Assembly: GCA_031308135.1 (NCBI GenBank)
Contig: JAHLJT010008756.1
Span: 66,948,026-67,012,025, forward strand
DNA: 64,000 nucleotides
Reading direction: 5' to 3'
From: Acheta domesticus
Taxonomy: Eukaryota; Arthropoda; Insecta; Orthoptera; Gryllidae
The notes below the pieces were generated by a model that saw only the letters and a program-made list of their open reading frames with translations, searched no databases and was not told the origin of the DNA. The position numbers and the translations under genes were made by a program. Below, piece after piece: positions 49,382-59,329 of the stretch. Positions within the stretch are counted from its first letter, which is position 1, and each line of letters starts with the position of its first letter.

Positions 49382-52300
49382 TAACGCACCCGTAAACACT
49401 AAATAATAAATCGTTTATTAAACATGTATTAAGACTGGTACCTACCAAATTGACATCGATTTCCATGCTCCAAAGGTGATCATTCAGCAAGCCTGCATTG
49501 TTGACTACAATGTTGATCTTCTTGAAATGGCTCTTCGTTTTCGTGAAAGCAGCTGCAATAAGAAAAATTGTATGTAAAAGTAACTAAAAAAACATTTATA
49601 CATAGTAGAAGAGAAAATGAGTATTTTGAAAAACTAATTTACACCAGATAAAACTCTACTTTTCAATGAAAACCGCACTGAGAGCGGTTCAACAGTTCTA
49701 GAGATTAGCGTTGACAGAGGCAGACAAAATCTGATAAAACAATTGAAATGTTTTTATATAATCTAAATAAACATGTGCAATTATAAAAATTGTTGTATTG
49801 AAATCACAAGCAGACACCAATATTGTTTCAGTGTACACATGGTGTACCTTTTGTAAATCAAATTTCTTGATACACCGAATTTTGTTAATTCTTAAAATTC
49901 CTTGTAGTTTAAGTTAGTACCAGTTTCCAGAAAGTAATGAGTACCAAACATATGGCCATATGTTTAAATTTCAACCATGGTGATTCTGATTTCAATATTA
50001 CACAATTTAAAAAGAGAATCAATTCAGTCATACTAAGACTATTTACTTCTAGAAATAACATTTAATAAAGTAATGTGTGGAACCAGAACTTGGGAATTGT
50101 TAAAACTGAAAATATACACTAGGGTTTCTGAGAACCTAAATGATTTTTATTTTTGTTTTTCTAGAAATGTTTGCTATTATCTGACTTCCTGCTTCACACA
50201 GATTTCATTCATTCTGATCATGAAGGTATTTATTGTGATGGATAATCGTTTTAACGGGTGTGTAAGAGATACACGATTTGTAACAGAGCAAATGCAGAAA
50301 ATCTACAAAATGTCATGAACCAGGAAAATCTGAATGATAAACACATAGCAAAATTCTAGAGTTTGTTGTAATTAAAATAGGTAATGACGTTCATTCGAAG
50401 CGTACCTACCGGGAGAGATGTCTCAGTGCATCGACTGATGTCACCGCAGTCCCTCTGACGGAGGTCCTAGGTTCGAATCTCCTTGTCAGCTAGGTCGAAT
50501 TCAGTCGCTGTCTGGAGAAGAATTCTAGCGGCCGGCTGTTCGGTTCGGTAGTTGTCCGTGGTTTCACCGATTAACACCAGGCGAATGCCGGACCAGTACA
50601 CTAACAGACGGGCCACGGACCGCACGCGATCTTTCCTTCCTCTTCCTTGTCCTATCATCACCCCTTACACACATACTTACACTAACATGCCCTACATTAC
50701 CACACATGCCGGTAGACCAGTCGAGACCCTAGAGCTTGTCCCGGCTGGGGCGGTACCCCGCTGGTATGGTGGGAGATATCTGATTGAAGGGAAAACCTCG
50801 CTACTCGACGGTAGGTCGGCGCCGGATCTTGCCATCCAGCGGGGATAAAATCACCGCCATCTCCCGAGGAAAAAAACATTCTCTGCACTTACGGGAATAA
50901 TGACCTCTCTAGTTAACGCTCCCCGAATCTCGGGCAATCAATCAGTGAACTGAAGCGTACCAAAAGAATCTTTAGGCTTTTTTATACACTAGAAGGGTCT
51001 ACTAAATAGTGCAGTGAACTATATAAGGTACATGCGTGTGGGATTGTGAGTGCAACTATTTATTTTTGCCATAGCGTGTAAAACGTGCACTACCTTCAAG
51101 TTGGGCTTCATCCCGAACATCCGCCTGGACAAAAATGATTCGCTTGGCGCCAAATGTGGCTTCTAGCTGCTTTGCTGTGGCTTCCCCAGAGGCGGAAATA
51201 TCACACATTGTCACCTGCAGAATGCACAATACTATATGAGATCAAATATAATACATTTGTTAAATAAAAAAAGGCGTACATTCATTTTTGTTTTTATTTC
51301 ATTGTTGTTTTTTTTAACTTCATTTAACTTTTCTGTTTTAGCTGACGTTCCCTCTCCCAGATTAAATCCACAGCCTTTTCACACCCTAGAAATCACTGAC
51401 AATACCTTCCTCTCCATAACTCCACAGAAGTTCGCCATTGCAGCCGAGAACTGTTTCTGTCGTTCGTGGCTGATAAGTCTGTGGCGGCGCTTGAACCCTA
51501 TTACAGATAGGGAGGTTTAACGGCCGCGACGTGCTGTTCACATCCATATCGGAGCTTAACCCCCCCTTGGTTCAAGAAGTCGCCCCACAACATTTAACAG
51601 ATGGTAGACTTGAAAGGAATTGGGTTTGAAGATGCTAAGAAGGTTATTCAAAAAGAAACCCAACTTTTGATATAGCACGCCAACCGGCAGAGGGAGCGCG
51701 CCACGGCTAAAGAGCGCACCAATCGCAGGGTTAGACAGTACACGGCTATTTACCTCATTTCGCGATGACCGTTTCTTGCTGAGCTTAGACGTTAAAGTAT
51801 TCACGTGCACAAGCTAGTATTCGTCGGATTAGTGGCAAAGTAACTATGAAAGAATTTGAAGTATAAAATGTGTGTGTGTGAACAACTGCAACCTGGACAA
51901 CTCTTTTACAGAGATATTTCAAATTGCTTAACCAAGCATGCAGAGAGGATTTTATGAGTTGCATGCAGTGCCATGAGGGGTTTAAGCGATTTGAACACAG
52001 CAGAATTTCGATGGGGGACGATGCAAAGCATTAATGACCTTTTACATCAACAAATGATGACCATGTTGAGAGAAAGTTCGTGCTGTGATAAGTGTAAATC
52101 GTCATTCAACTGTTCGAGAACTTGCGGGCGAATTAGGCATCAGCATAGAATAAAGAAATCAGTTCTTTAAAATTCATAACTTCCTGTTCATCAATATGTC
52201 TTTCAGGGTAAAGAAATTTACAATATATGGACAGTCGTTTTGGACACAGTTTATTCTTTAAGAGGCTTTATGATGGCAAATTTGAAGAATTAGAAAAATG

Positions 52301-55300
52301 TTGTAAAGCTAAGAAAAATGGCAAAGAAAAGAAAATAAAATTACAGGGGAAGAAATTTATCTTTAGGAAATTTGGAATTAATTCTACTAGGAAAGGGATA
52401 CGTTTTTACCGACATTAAAAATTTGCATGATGTAATGAAGGAAGAGTATTAAAAATTTGAGATTATAATTTGTAATCGAATGTAGTGAGATTTAGTTTAT
52501 TGTGAATTTGTGTATTGGAAATAAACCAAGGTGCATGTAGAATTTTTCTGAAGAATTTGTTTTGAAGTTTTTGTTAATTTGATTTAGCTGCATTTGACCA
52601 CATTGAAAAAGCATATGTTAAAATGTGATTGAAGTGTTATTTTAGCAGTCTTAACACGGAGAGTTGAGCTATTATTTATGGGAGAATTAACTTGATATAT
52701 TTTAATAATGTTTTTGTATAACATTTTTAATATTAATTATCCAATTTAGTTTTGTGTCTCAATGGAGACCGAAATATTTAATAGACGAAGAGGAAGAAAG
52801 CCAAGGAATAGGAGTTTTATGAATGAGAAGGGAAGGAGGAGTTATTGGCTTAATAACGTAAATATTTTGGTTTGGCATTTATCCAAGTTGACTTTCATTC
52901 TCCTATTGTAGGCCCACACCGAATAACGATTATCTATTTGAAGTTTGTTTCTAGCAAGAAGAATATAAGTGTGTGAAATAATAAGTGGTGTATCATCTGC
53001 AAAAAGGGCTAATTTAGAAGAAGCGAATTTTGGAATGTCGGATAGATTAATATTCAGTAGCAGAGGAGAAAGGCAGGAACCTTGAGGGAATCCTGGCAAA
53101 AATATTAAATTTTTGAGAGAAGGAATTATTATATTTTAACAATGAATGATCTGTTTGATAGCAAATTTTGAATAATAGTTCTAAGATAAATAGGAATACC
53201 TACAAGATGAAGTTTATATATTCAATGATAACATGATATAAACCATGATTCCATGATATAAACCATGAAGTTTATATATCGTACCAAAATTTGTTGAATA
53301 CTTTTTCTATAAGTAAAAAGATTGCAAGTGAGTGTTGTTTTAAATGAAAAGAATTTTTTATATGTTCAGTAATACGAAATAGCTGATGAAGACTAGAATG
53401 TTTGTGCGTAAATCCAAATTGTGAGGGTTAAATAATGTTATTTTGAGAAGTGAATGTTTTAAATCTGTGGAGTAATATAGTTTCATAAATTTTTGATAAT
53501 GAAAGTAAACTGATAGGTCGTTAATCTGAAGGAAATCTTGGGTCATTCTTTGGTTTACATATAGGGATAATTATAGCTAATTTTCAAAAATTAGAAACTT
53601 TGTAAAAATGAAGAGACGAATTCCAAATAGTAGTGAATGCAGCAATGGATTTATTACCTAAAAATTTCAGTGATTTATTCGTAATTACATTTAATCTAGT
53701 TGACTTGCGAGTTTTTGAGCTTTTTACAATATTATGAGCTTCAGTAGGAGATACAAAAGGAATAAGATGAGGAAAGTGATAGTTAGGAAGGGAAAGGCAG
53801 TGGGTAATATGTTTGTGAAGTTGATTATTATGTATAGGATTAGCAATAAAGGAAGTCTGGAAGTGAGAGCCTAGTAATTTAAGTTTTTCGGGATCATTTA
53901 GGGCAGTGGAAGAAAAGTCTTGTACGATAGGAATGAAAGTTATGTCATTAAAAAGTCTTTTAATTGTAGACCATAAATGTTTAGATTGAGGGTGGAGTTG
54001 TGTAAGAGAGTTTTGATATTGATGAAATTGAAATAAATATATTCTAGATCTTATAATTCGCGAAATTTTTTTAAGTTTAGAAATAAAATCAGGACGTCAA
54101 GTTAACTGCCAATAACGTCGTAAAGTGTGTTTAGTTTCGATTAGGTTAAGAATAAGAAGAGGTAATGGTTTATATGTGCAAGGGGAAAATTACGGTATAA
54201 AACTCTTCTTGCGGGAAAACCAATCTTGGGTGTTGAATCGTGACAATGCGTCGGCTCACGCGTGGCTCCTTGTCCGCAGCTTACAAAACATCATACTAAT
54301 TTTGTACCCCATCCACCGAACCTAGCCCCGGCAGACCTTGTCCTCTTTCCCAAACTTAATTCTAAGTTGAAAGGACGACTTTTCTTTTTTTGATTGATCC
54401 TTTTTTGACAAAAATTTGCCTTTCAAGGGAATTAACAATTACAATAACTTCAATGACTAGTGAGAACCCGTGCGATTAAATCGCACGGTTAGTCAAATAA
54501 CCAAACTGTTTTCTGCTTAAATTCTTTTTTTTGTATTCCAGCATTATAAACGACCTAACCTCACTAAGATCACTAACCTCTCATATTTCAAGATTTCTAT
54601 TCAATGTAGAAAATCACGTTCACGTGCTTACACAACCTACACTAAATTGAAACAAACAAAGATTGCATTTCCCGCCACCATTGGAGTGTAATTTTCTTCC
54701 GATAGATCTCGCGGCAATCAGATATTACAGATCCCGAATTACTACTTTTTTTAATATTTAGGTATTTTTAACGCCCTTTTTCAATACGAATGTCCCATGT
54801 GCAGGTGAAAAGAAATACGATTTTTCAATCCATTGCTTCTTTATACAGATCGGTTTCGTATGTCGCCCAATTTATTGAAAAGACCAAACAGCCCTTTGAG
54901 AAATAATATATAAGATAAGAGGAGAAACTTAGAAGTAACCTCTAAACATGCTACTGACATGTGAAAGTTTTTTTTGTTTGATTTTGAAGAGTCATAATTA
55001 TCTTAAAAATTAACACTGTTTATAAATATAACATAATACAAGAAAATATTAACGAGGTTTCCAAAGACTGGATTCAGGACAATGCGACAGAAGACCTGCG
55101 CGCCATCCCGTGGAATAAGAATTAATATGAGGAGAATCGCGAAATATAGTGCAATATGTAGTTTCCACTTCTTCAAACCCTCTGCCTTAGACAATTTCGA
55201 ACAGGGGGTTGAGTTTTAGGAAAAAAAGTGAAAAATTAACGTTATTATTCAAGTGTGGGGGAAAAGGGAATTCATTGCCTAAAGCTTGATAATTTTTGAA

Positions 55301-56910
55301 TGGGTAAACTATCTAAATATTTTTAACAACTAGGAAAGAAAAGTAATTCATATTTTTTTAAATTCAAATGATCTTGTTCCAAGTAAAAAACTACATAATT
55401 CTTAAATAATAATGATTCCAATAGTGTTATTCGTAATTATGTATTATTTTTGGCACCAAATTCGATGCAAGTCGATGCTTGAATTAAAAGTTAAAGTTCG
55501 AATAAGTTAATCAATTTATTTTGAAATTAAATATAAAACTTTTTTGAATGTTGCACAATAAACGATGATGTTTTTTGAACTACACGAAAACGTAAAATAT
55601 TAAGTTTCTGAGATTTCACGATCTTGCCTTTATATTTATATTTGTGTTTACATTGTCCATTCTGAATGGTTCCATCAAATACCATCTCGCTTTTTGCGTT
55701 CGCATTCCTTTAATGTTTACACTTTATTGTCAACGAGTCAAATCTCCAGGTAGAACTAGTCAAACTCCAAGTAGGTGCAGTGAAGTCGTGAATGCTCAGT
55801 AAACAGTAAAAGATTAAAAGTTCTCAGATACAAGGTTACATCGTATACAGTGTGTCATCGACTCATCATACTTGTACCTTGAAAGCCGTCGGTCACACAG
55901 TTACCACAACGTGGATTCTTGACGGATAAGCCCCGGCTGATATGGCTCAGAGCATTAACGGAGTCACTGCAGTGCCTCGGAACGGGAGGTCCTGGGGTTT
56001 GAGTACCCACGGTAGTAGGATTTTCCTAGCTATCCAACTAGACCGAGATCAGCCGCTGCCTGGATGAGAATTCTAGAGACCGGCTGCTCTGATTGGTATT
56101 TTTCCATGTTTTCTCCGATTAACACCAAGTGCATGCCGAAACAGTACCGAAACAAACGGGCCACAGACCCTTTCTTTTCCATGTCCTGTCTTCTCCCCCG
56201 ACTTCAACACTTACATTTACATGCACTACACTTCTCTACATGACAGGAGCATAGAGCTTGACCGACGAGACTGATGTCCCGTTCGTGGGAGATACCTTGA
56301 TAGGGAATCCCCGAAAGTCGACATGTAGGTCGACATGTATCTCACCGTCCAGAGGGGGAAGAACACCGCCACCTCATAATGACCACAGCAGTTGACGCGC
56401 CGTACGAAATAACCAATTAATCAATCAGTTGACGGATATGCTACAGAAAGCCCGGCCAATGGCAGTCGTATGAGATGGAGGTTTATCGTGTGCGCTCATA
56501 CACTTCCTGTTACATCTTTCTATCTACGTTTGTTTTTGCGAAGTGATCTGATAATACTATTACAGACGGACTAGTGACAAAACATTTATTTTTACAAACA
56601 TTTATTAGCTCTCTAGCTAGTGTCGAAAGTCCTGCCAGAGTCGGGACCCGAACCTAGGACCTTCCGGTCAGAAGCACTCCAGTGACATCAGTTGATGGTC
56701 TGAGCCATCTCTCCCGATACTACAATCGAAAATAACGTATTTGTAATTGAATGTTGATAACATGTTCTCCTTTATCTTTAATACTCGTATAGCAAGATCT
56801 CGGTTTTGAATTCTTACATTTGCTCCCTCTCGTAAAAAGTGCGTGGCAGTAGCGAGGCCAATACCGCTAGCACCACCTGTCACAAGCGCAACTTGTCCTT
56901 GCAGGGACAT
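43539..56910 (-). CDS. Gene C: 15-hydroxyprostaglandin dehydrogenase [NAD(+)]-like SDR, complete, diverged paralog
   Basis: Join of the complement of 56818-56910, 51094-51214, 49446-49552, 47146-47319, 45143-45291 and 43539-43674: 780 nt, 259 residues, every exon the same size as in gene B. Motifs are TGGASGIG (11-18), Asp36 in TMCDIS (NAD preference), NNAG (89-92), Asn106, Ser137 in NIASICG, and Tyr150-x3-Lys154 (YNATK). The Ser-Tyr segment reads LLSIPIVPV, quite unlike genes A and B. The helix after the PG motif also differs (ESGFFGDLTLL), so substrate range may differ. Introns are larger (up to 5.6 kb) and filled with SINEs and decayed transposons. AATAAA lies 55 nt past the stop, and the promoter shares the TGACGTAA element. 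Confidence 0.94.
43675..45142 (-). other. Gene C intron 5
   Basis: 1468 bp, GTAAGT donor and CAG acceptor. No further feature recognised. Confidence 0.85.
45143..45291 (-). CDS. Gene C coding exon 5
   Basis: 149 nt, EQYHVDRTGVKVIAICPGQT to LPIQ plus two bases. Acceptor GTGCTGCAG, donor GTAAGT. Confidence 0.93.
45465..46030 (+). mobile_element. Full-length SINE family 1 (tRNA-derived)
   Basis: The head has a TTGGCTCAGGG A-box-like segment and GGGTTCAAATCCCG B box. The body follows with CGCTGTCTGGATGAGAATTC, CACCAGGTGAATGCCGGAGC and CTTCCTCTTCCTTG, then a 3' end with AATCAATC. About 560 bp; antisense to gene C, in intron 4. The two proline/threonine-rich open frames inside it are not genes. 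Confidence 0.85.
47146..47319 (-). CDS. Gene C coding exon 4 (active site)
   Basis: 174 nt: KGVISGTLLAWKHMGKQEGG, NIASICG, YNATK, ending RSCG. Donor GTGAGT (47140-47145), acceptor TTTTTTTTCAG. Confidence 0.93.
47334..47840 (-). repeat. Truncated 1.6-kb family copy beside a splice acceptor
   Basis: Reverse-oriented end with ACTAGTGGTGCTACTTTCCC, CGGCTAGCTATTCGGACT and CAGCTGCCATCTATTG, followed by two of the internal units. A deletion removes the ACAGAATGGCACAGA piece found in other copies. Its outer end is about 12 bp from the acceptor of exon 4 of gene C. Confidence 0.78.
47895..48122 (-). pseudogene. Tyrosine recombinase (Crypton-like) fragment
   Basis: A minus-strand frame reads TFQESFQKVGYQRIENTRE, stop, VNRFVNEAHVDVHLLTKVIA, MVGIAGGCQ, stop, EELYSMLINVVKD. 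The block around GIAGxCRxEEL is the first catalytic-arginine region of Crypton-type tyrosine recombinases known from insects. Here the Arg positions read Gln and stop. Recognition is from memory of the family pattern and not from a search. Confidence 0.45.
48427..48481. repeat. (TA)n microsatellite
   Basis: Pure TA run in intron 3 of gene C. Confidence 0.95.
48880..49405 (+). mobile_element. SINE family 1 with internal (TAG)n expansion
   Basis: After a short (GA)n run, the SINE body is recognisable (CTGTCTGGATGAGAATTCTA, GAATACCGGAGCAGTACG, CTCCACATAACACAC). The usual CTCTAGTTAACGC near the 3' end is replaced by a long TAG array followed by GTTAACGCACCCG. The head is lost or diverged. Antisense to gene C, intron 3. 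Confidence 0.8.
49306..49381. repeat. (TAG)n microsatellite inside the SINE
   Basis: About 25 uninterrupted TAG units. The polyvaline and polytyrosine frames of both strands come from it. Confidence 0.95.
49446..49552 (-). CDS. Gene C coding exon 3
   Basis: 107 nt: AFTKTKSHFKKINIVVNNAG, LLNDHLW and DVNL. Acceptor CTTATTGCAG, donor GTAGGT. The donor is 40 bp from the SINE 3' end. Confidence 0.93.
50400..50945 (+). mobile_element. Full-length SINE family 1
   Basis: Head ACCGGGAGAGATGTCTCAGT with a tRNA-like A box and AGGTTCGAATCTCC as B box. The body matches the 45.5-kb copy throughout and ends at CAATCAATCAG. Antisense to gene C, intron 2. Confidence 0.88.
51094..51214 (-). CDS. Gene C coding exon 2
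   Basis: 121 nt: VTMCDISASGEATAKQLEAT, FVQADVRDEAQLE plus one base. Acceptor TTCTGCAG, donor GTAGTG. Confidence 0.93.
51640..52160 (+). pseudogene. mariner transposase, N-terminal half (degraded)
   Basis: The frames read FKRFEHSRIS, GDDAK, TSTNDDHVERK and, after a shift, STVRELAGELGISIE. This is the paired-type DNA-binding region of mariner transposases (TVREIAEELNIS). Stops and shifts abound. It is separated from its C-terminal half by the reverse-oriented LINE that follows. Confidence 0.75.
52170..54165 (-). mobile_element. Degraded non-LTR retrotransposon inserted in mariner
   Basis: On the minus strand, near 53545-53460, it reads CKPKNDPRFPSD, stop, RPISLLSLSKIYETIL (finger and palm of reverse transcriptase). 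This is followed by the catalytic part FPQGSCLSPLLLNI and LFADDT (52842-53099), then MKVNLDKCQTKIF. The frame is broken in several places. Limits are inferred from the interrupted mariner sequence. It lies in intron 1 of gene C, in sense with the gene. Confidence 0.8.
54195..54390 (+). pseudogene. mariner transposase, C-terminal part
   Basis: Reads WVLNRDNASAHAWLLVRSLQ, then after a frameshift APADLVLFPKLNSKLKGR. These match HHDNAPAH (second catalytic Asp) and LAPADFFLFPKLK (third Asp) of mariner. The catalytic Asp residues are still present but the frame is broken. Confidence 0.85.
54468..54488. repeat. Small palindrome in a repeat end
   Basis: CCGTGCGATT, A, AATCGCACGG. A similar CCGTGCGAG-AAA-TCTCGCATG occurs at about 62084, and both follow a GTACCC/GAACCC-type sequence, so this is probably a shared transposon end. 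Confidence 0.6.
55925..56425 (+). mobile_element. Full-length SINE family 1
   Basis: TGATATGGCTCAGAGCATTA head, GGGGTTTGAGTACCC B box, GATGAGAATTCTAGAGACCG, and end TTGACGCGCCGTACGAAATA. Intron 1 of gene C, antisense. Confidence 0.85.
56590..56722 (-). mobile_element. SINE family 1, tRNA-like head only
   Basis: The minus strand reads CGGGAGAGATGGCTCAGACC (A box TGGCTCAGACC) and AGGTTCGGGTCCCG (B box), ending near CTAGCTAGAGAG. This is the best preserved tRNA-related head of the family. It ends about 95 bp from the start-codon exon of gene C. Confidence 0.8.
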
Positions 56911-56934
56911 TGTGAGTTGGGGATGTGCTGGTAC
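56818..56934 (-). CDS. Gene C exon with start codon (coding 56818-56910)
   Basis: [20 protein letters not shown] to REGAN, donor GTAAGA. The 24-nt UTR part follows acceptor TCTTTTCCAG, the same length as in gene A. Confidence 0.92.
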
Positions 56935-57489
56935 CTGGAAAAGAAATTTCTATTATACATTATTGAATGAGATACATTTTGCTGAATTACTGAAAACACA
57001 AGGACATCATTCATGTCGTTGAGAATGAATTGGAATAATTTCTGCGCGTAGATCCTTTTTCGCCACCAAAAAGTATAATTCCTGTGCATCTTCTTTGAAA
57101 CATTCGATTTCTTAGATTTCCGTGCACTAAACACAGTTATGTTCTGATCAAGTATGTGATAAAAATGATTTATAAACTGACTCTTGGAAAGCTGTGAATC
57201 TTGATTTATGAATCAGTGGTCTTAGGAAAAACTATAGTATTGCTACAACAGCACAAACTATCCCGCGTTATTGGAAACAGCTACGTAGTATTGAAATATT
57301 GCACTTACTGCAAGTTATTATTTGAAAACCTCCAATTCAACCAAGAAGCGAACAACTTACTGTTTCCATCGCAGTGTTGTCAGAACTATGTGAATTCCAC
57401 AACTGCATAAAAATATAATACAAAAGATTTGTAAACTTGTATCGTAAAAAAAGCCTGATACCTTGAACGATATAGAAATGCATAAAGAA

Positions 57490-57620
57490 AATAAAAAAAA
57501 TCTTAATTTAGCAACTGTATTTATCCACTTTTTCGTTACCAAGAGTTTTTTCTGCCAAACATCCGCCGTTTTTTCGCGAAGCATTACATGAATTTCGCTA
57601 TACTATACGTACGTATACTA
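57490..57620 (-). repeat. Fragment of the 1.6-kb repeat family
   Basis: Start of the family in reverse: ATTTAGCAACTGTATTTATC, CACTTTTTCGTTACCAAGAG and TATACGTACGTATA. Confidence 0.75.
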
Positions 57621-57659
57621 CATGTTCGTATAAGGTAATATATATAATATATAGTAAAT

Positions 57660-58160
57660 ATGACTTACTCAAGGGCGAGAATATATTTCCAAACAATAGA
57701 GATATCTATAACTACACTCGACATAGAAATTTAATTCATCATGTTTCAGTATCAGAACAAGAAATTCGTTTAAAATACATGTTCATTATTTTTCAACAAA
57801 TTGCCAAACGACATTAAACAATTACAATCGATGCACAAGTTTAAGTGTGAAATAAAATGTTTTCTGCTGCTTAACTATTTTTATACAATTAGAAAATTTA
57901 CTGAGCTTCAAGAAGGAAAATAATATTCATTTAAGAACAATATCTGTTGTATTAGTTATCATTTAGTCTGTAAAATTCTAAAATTTAAATATGCCTGTAA
58001 CAAGTATTGTGCCTTAACTTCTTGGTCAATGATCCCACCTCGACAATCTCGACCATTCTGTGATGGCCCTTGTTTTGCTTCTGGTCATAAATTCTGCTCC
58101 ACTGGTGTGTACGTTTTCTGGAGGTCTTTTGGGAATGCAGATATTCGAAAATACTTTTCC
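57660..58160 (+). mobile_element. 3' fragment of non-LTR retrotransposon (family 2)
   Basis: Homologous to 5576-6110: the YNYTRHRN-like and LPNDIKQL-like segments, followed by the same untranslated blocks (GGTCAATGATCCC, TGTTTTGCTTCTGGT). The frame is broken by shifts. Confidence 0.7.
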
Positions 58161-59250
58161 ATTTTATTTCTAAAGTAAGTCGATTTGTTCACTGAATCAC
58201 TTGGGATAATAGCCTGAGTCTGCTGATTCGCGGTTGCGAATATTTTGTGTTATCCGGGGGAGAATATATCAATTCTTGCCAAAAACGTTCGTTGCTACAT
58301 GTATAATTCAACGTAATATGAAAATAATTTGAGTTAGTTACAGACATTCCAGAGCTCAAGAAACCATGCACATATTGCATTTCTCCTCATAGTTTGTCAT
58401 TATTAGTTATTAGTTTGTCATTATAGTTATTAACGTGTTTTTGATGTTAAATAAATAAATAAAACGCATGAAAACATATTTATTCACAGTTGTAACTCAA
58501 AACTAAAAGGCTACTTTTCATATTTGAATGACTTTCAAGAGTAAAAATATATTTAGAAAAATGTACAATCGAAGTAATTTAAATTATGCATAAAGAATAT
58601 TTATTCTATACACCACCGCACTACATACTTTGTACTTACAGTATTTATATTAACATGTTTTACACACTTAAGCCTTGTGAACACAAGACAAATTTGGCCG
58701 TAAAATTTGAGACTTAGTAAATTTTAGAACAACTAACCGAATGTAAACTTTGATGTATTAACTATCCTCATATGAATAATTTAGTGTGTACAACACACCA
58801 AAAATATCTAAAAAATTCCGGGAATACCAACAAGTGTATCGTACTCACATTAATATGTGCAAAATGGGGTTGACATGTATACTAATACTGCGTAGAAACC
58901 CCTTCGGGAAGTCCAGTAATTCTCATAATCGTTACCGAAATCGGGAGCAACATAGGGACATGTTCATTCTTCGAACAAACGTTAACTTTCAATCATTTTT
59001 AAAATGCCTATTTGGAAGACTTTATGACAGTCACTTTTATCATACACATTATCAGAAATATAATTCTCACATCTCCATAAATTTCACTCGTTTCTCACGA
59101 AAAGGAAAATTAAGAATCACACTATCATTCTCATTTCAATAATCTACCTACTATAATAAGTTATATGATGTATTCGTTATTTGCGAAAGAGTAACCTCAA
59201 AGGTCCAAAACTTCTGTTGGTATGTAATGCAAGAGAGCTGGTGTACGTAC

Positions 59251-59283
59251 CTTCCTCTGCTAACGTTGTGAAGATACTGCTGA
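59251..59283 (-). other. Gene C noncoding exon 1 (5' UTR)
   Basis: Ends at donor GTACGT after GCAGAGGAAG. The shared initiator-like TCAGCAGT is at 59276-59283. The alignment with genes A and B, despite diverged flanks, supports the exon. Confidence 0.6.
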
Positions 59284-59314
59284 TGCTGTTCCTTTCTTAT
59301 CCGATGTTGCCTCG

Positions 59315-59322
59315 TGACGTAA
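59315..59322 (-). promoter_or_regulatory. Gene C CRE-like TGACGTAA element
   Basis: TTACGTCA on the minus strand 64 bp from the donor of exon 1. A TCTGTGGTCG block about 25 bp upstream matches CTCTCTGGTCG in genes A and B. No clear TATA box is seen; ATAAGAAA at about 59293-59300 is a weak candidate. Confidence 0.6.
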
Positions 59323-59329
59323 TATTTGT

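Noticed and set aside
49065..49490. Frames with polyvaline or polytyrosine
   Set aside because: Product of the (TAG)n array in a SINE.
58786..59142. 118-codon plus frame in the 5' intron of gene C
   Set aside because: No domain, AT-rich composition, no splice or poly(A) context.
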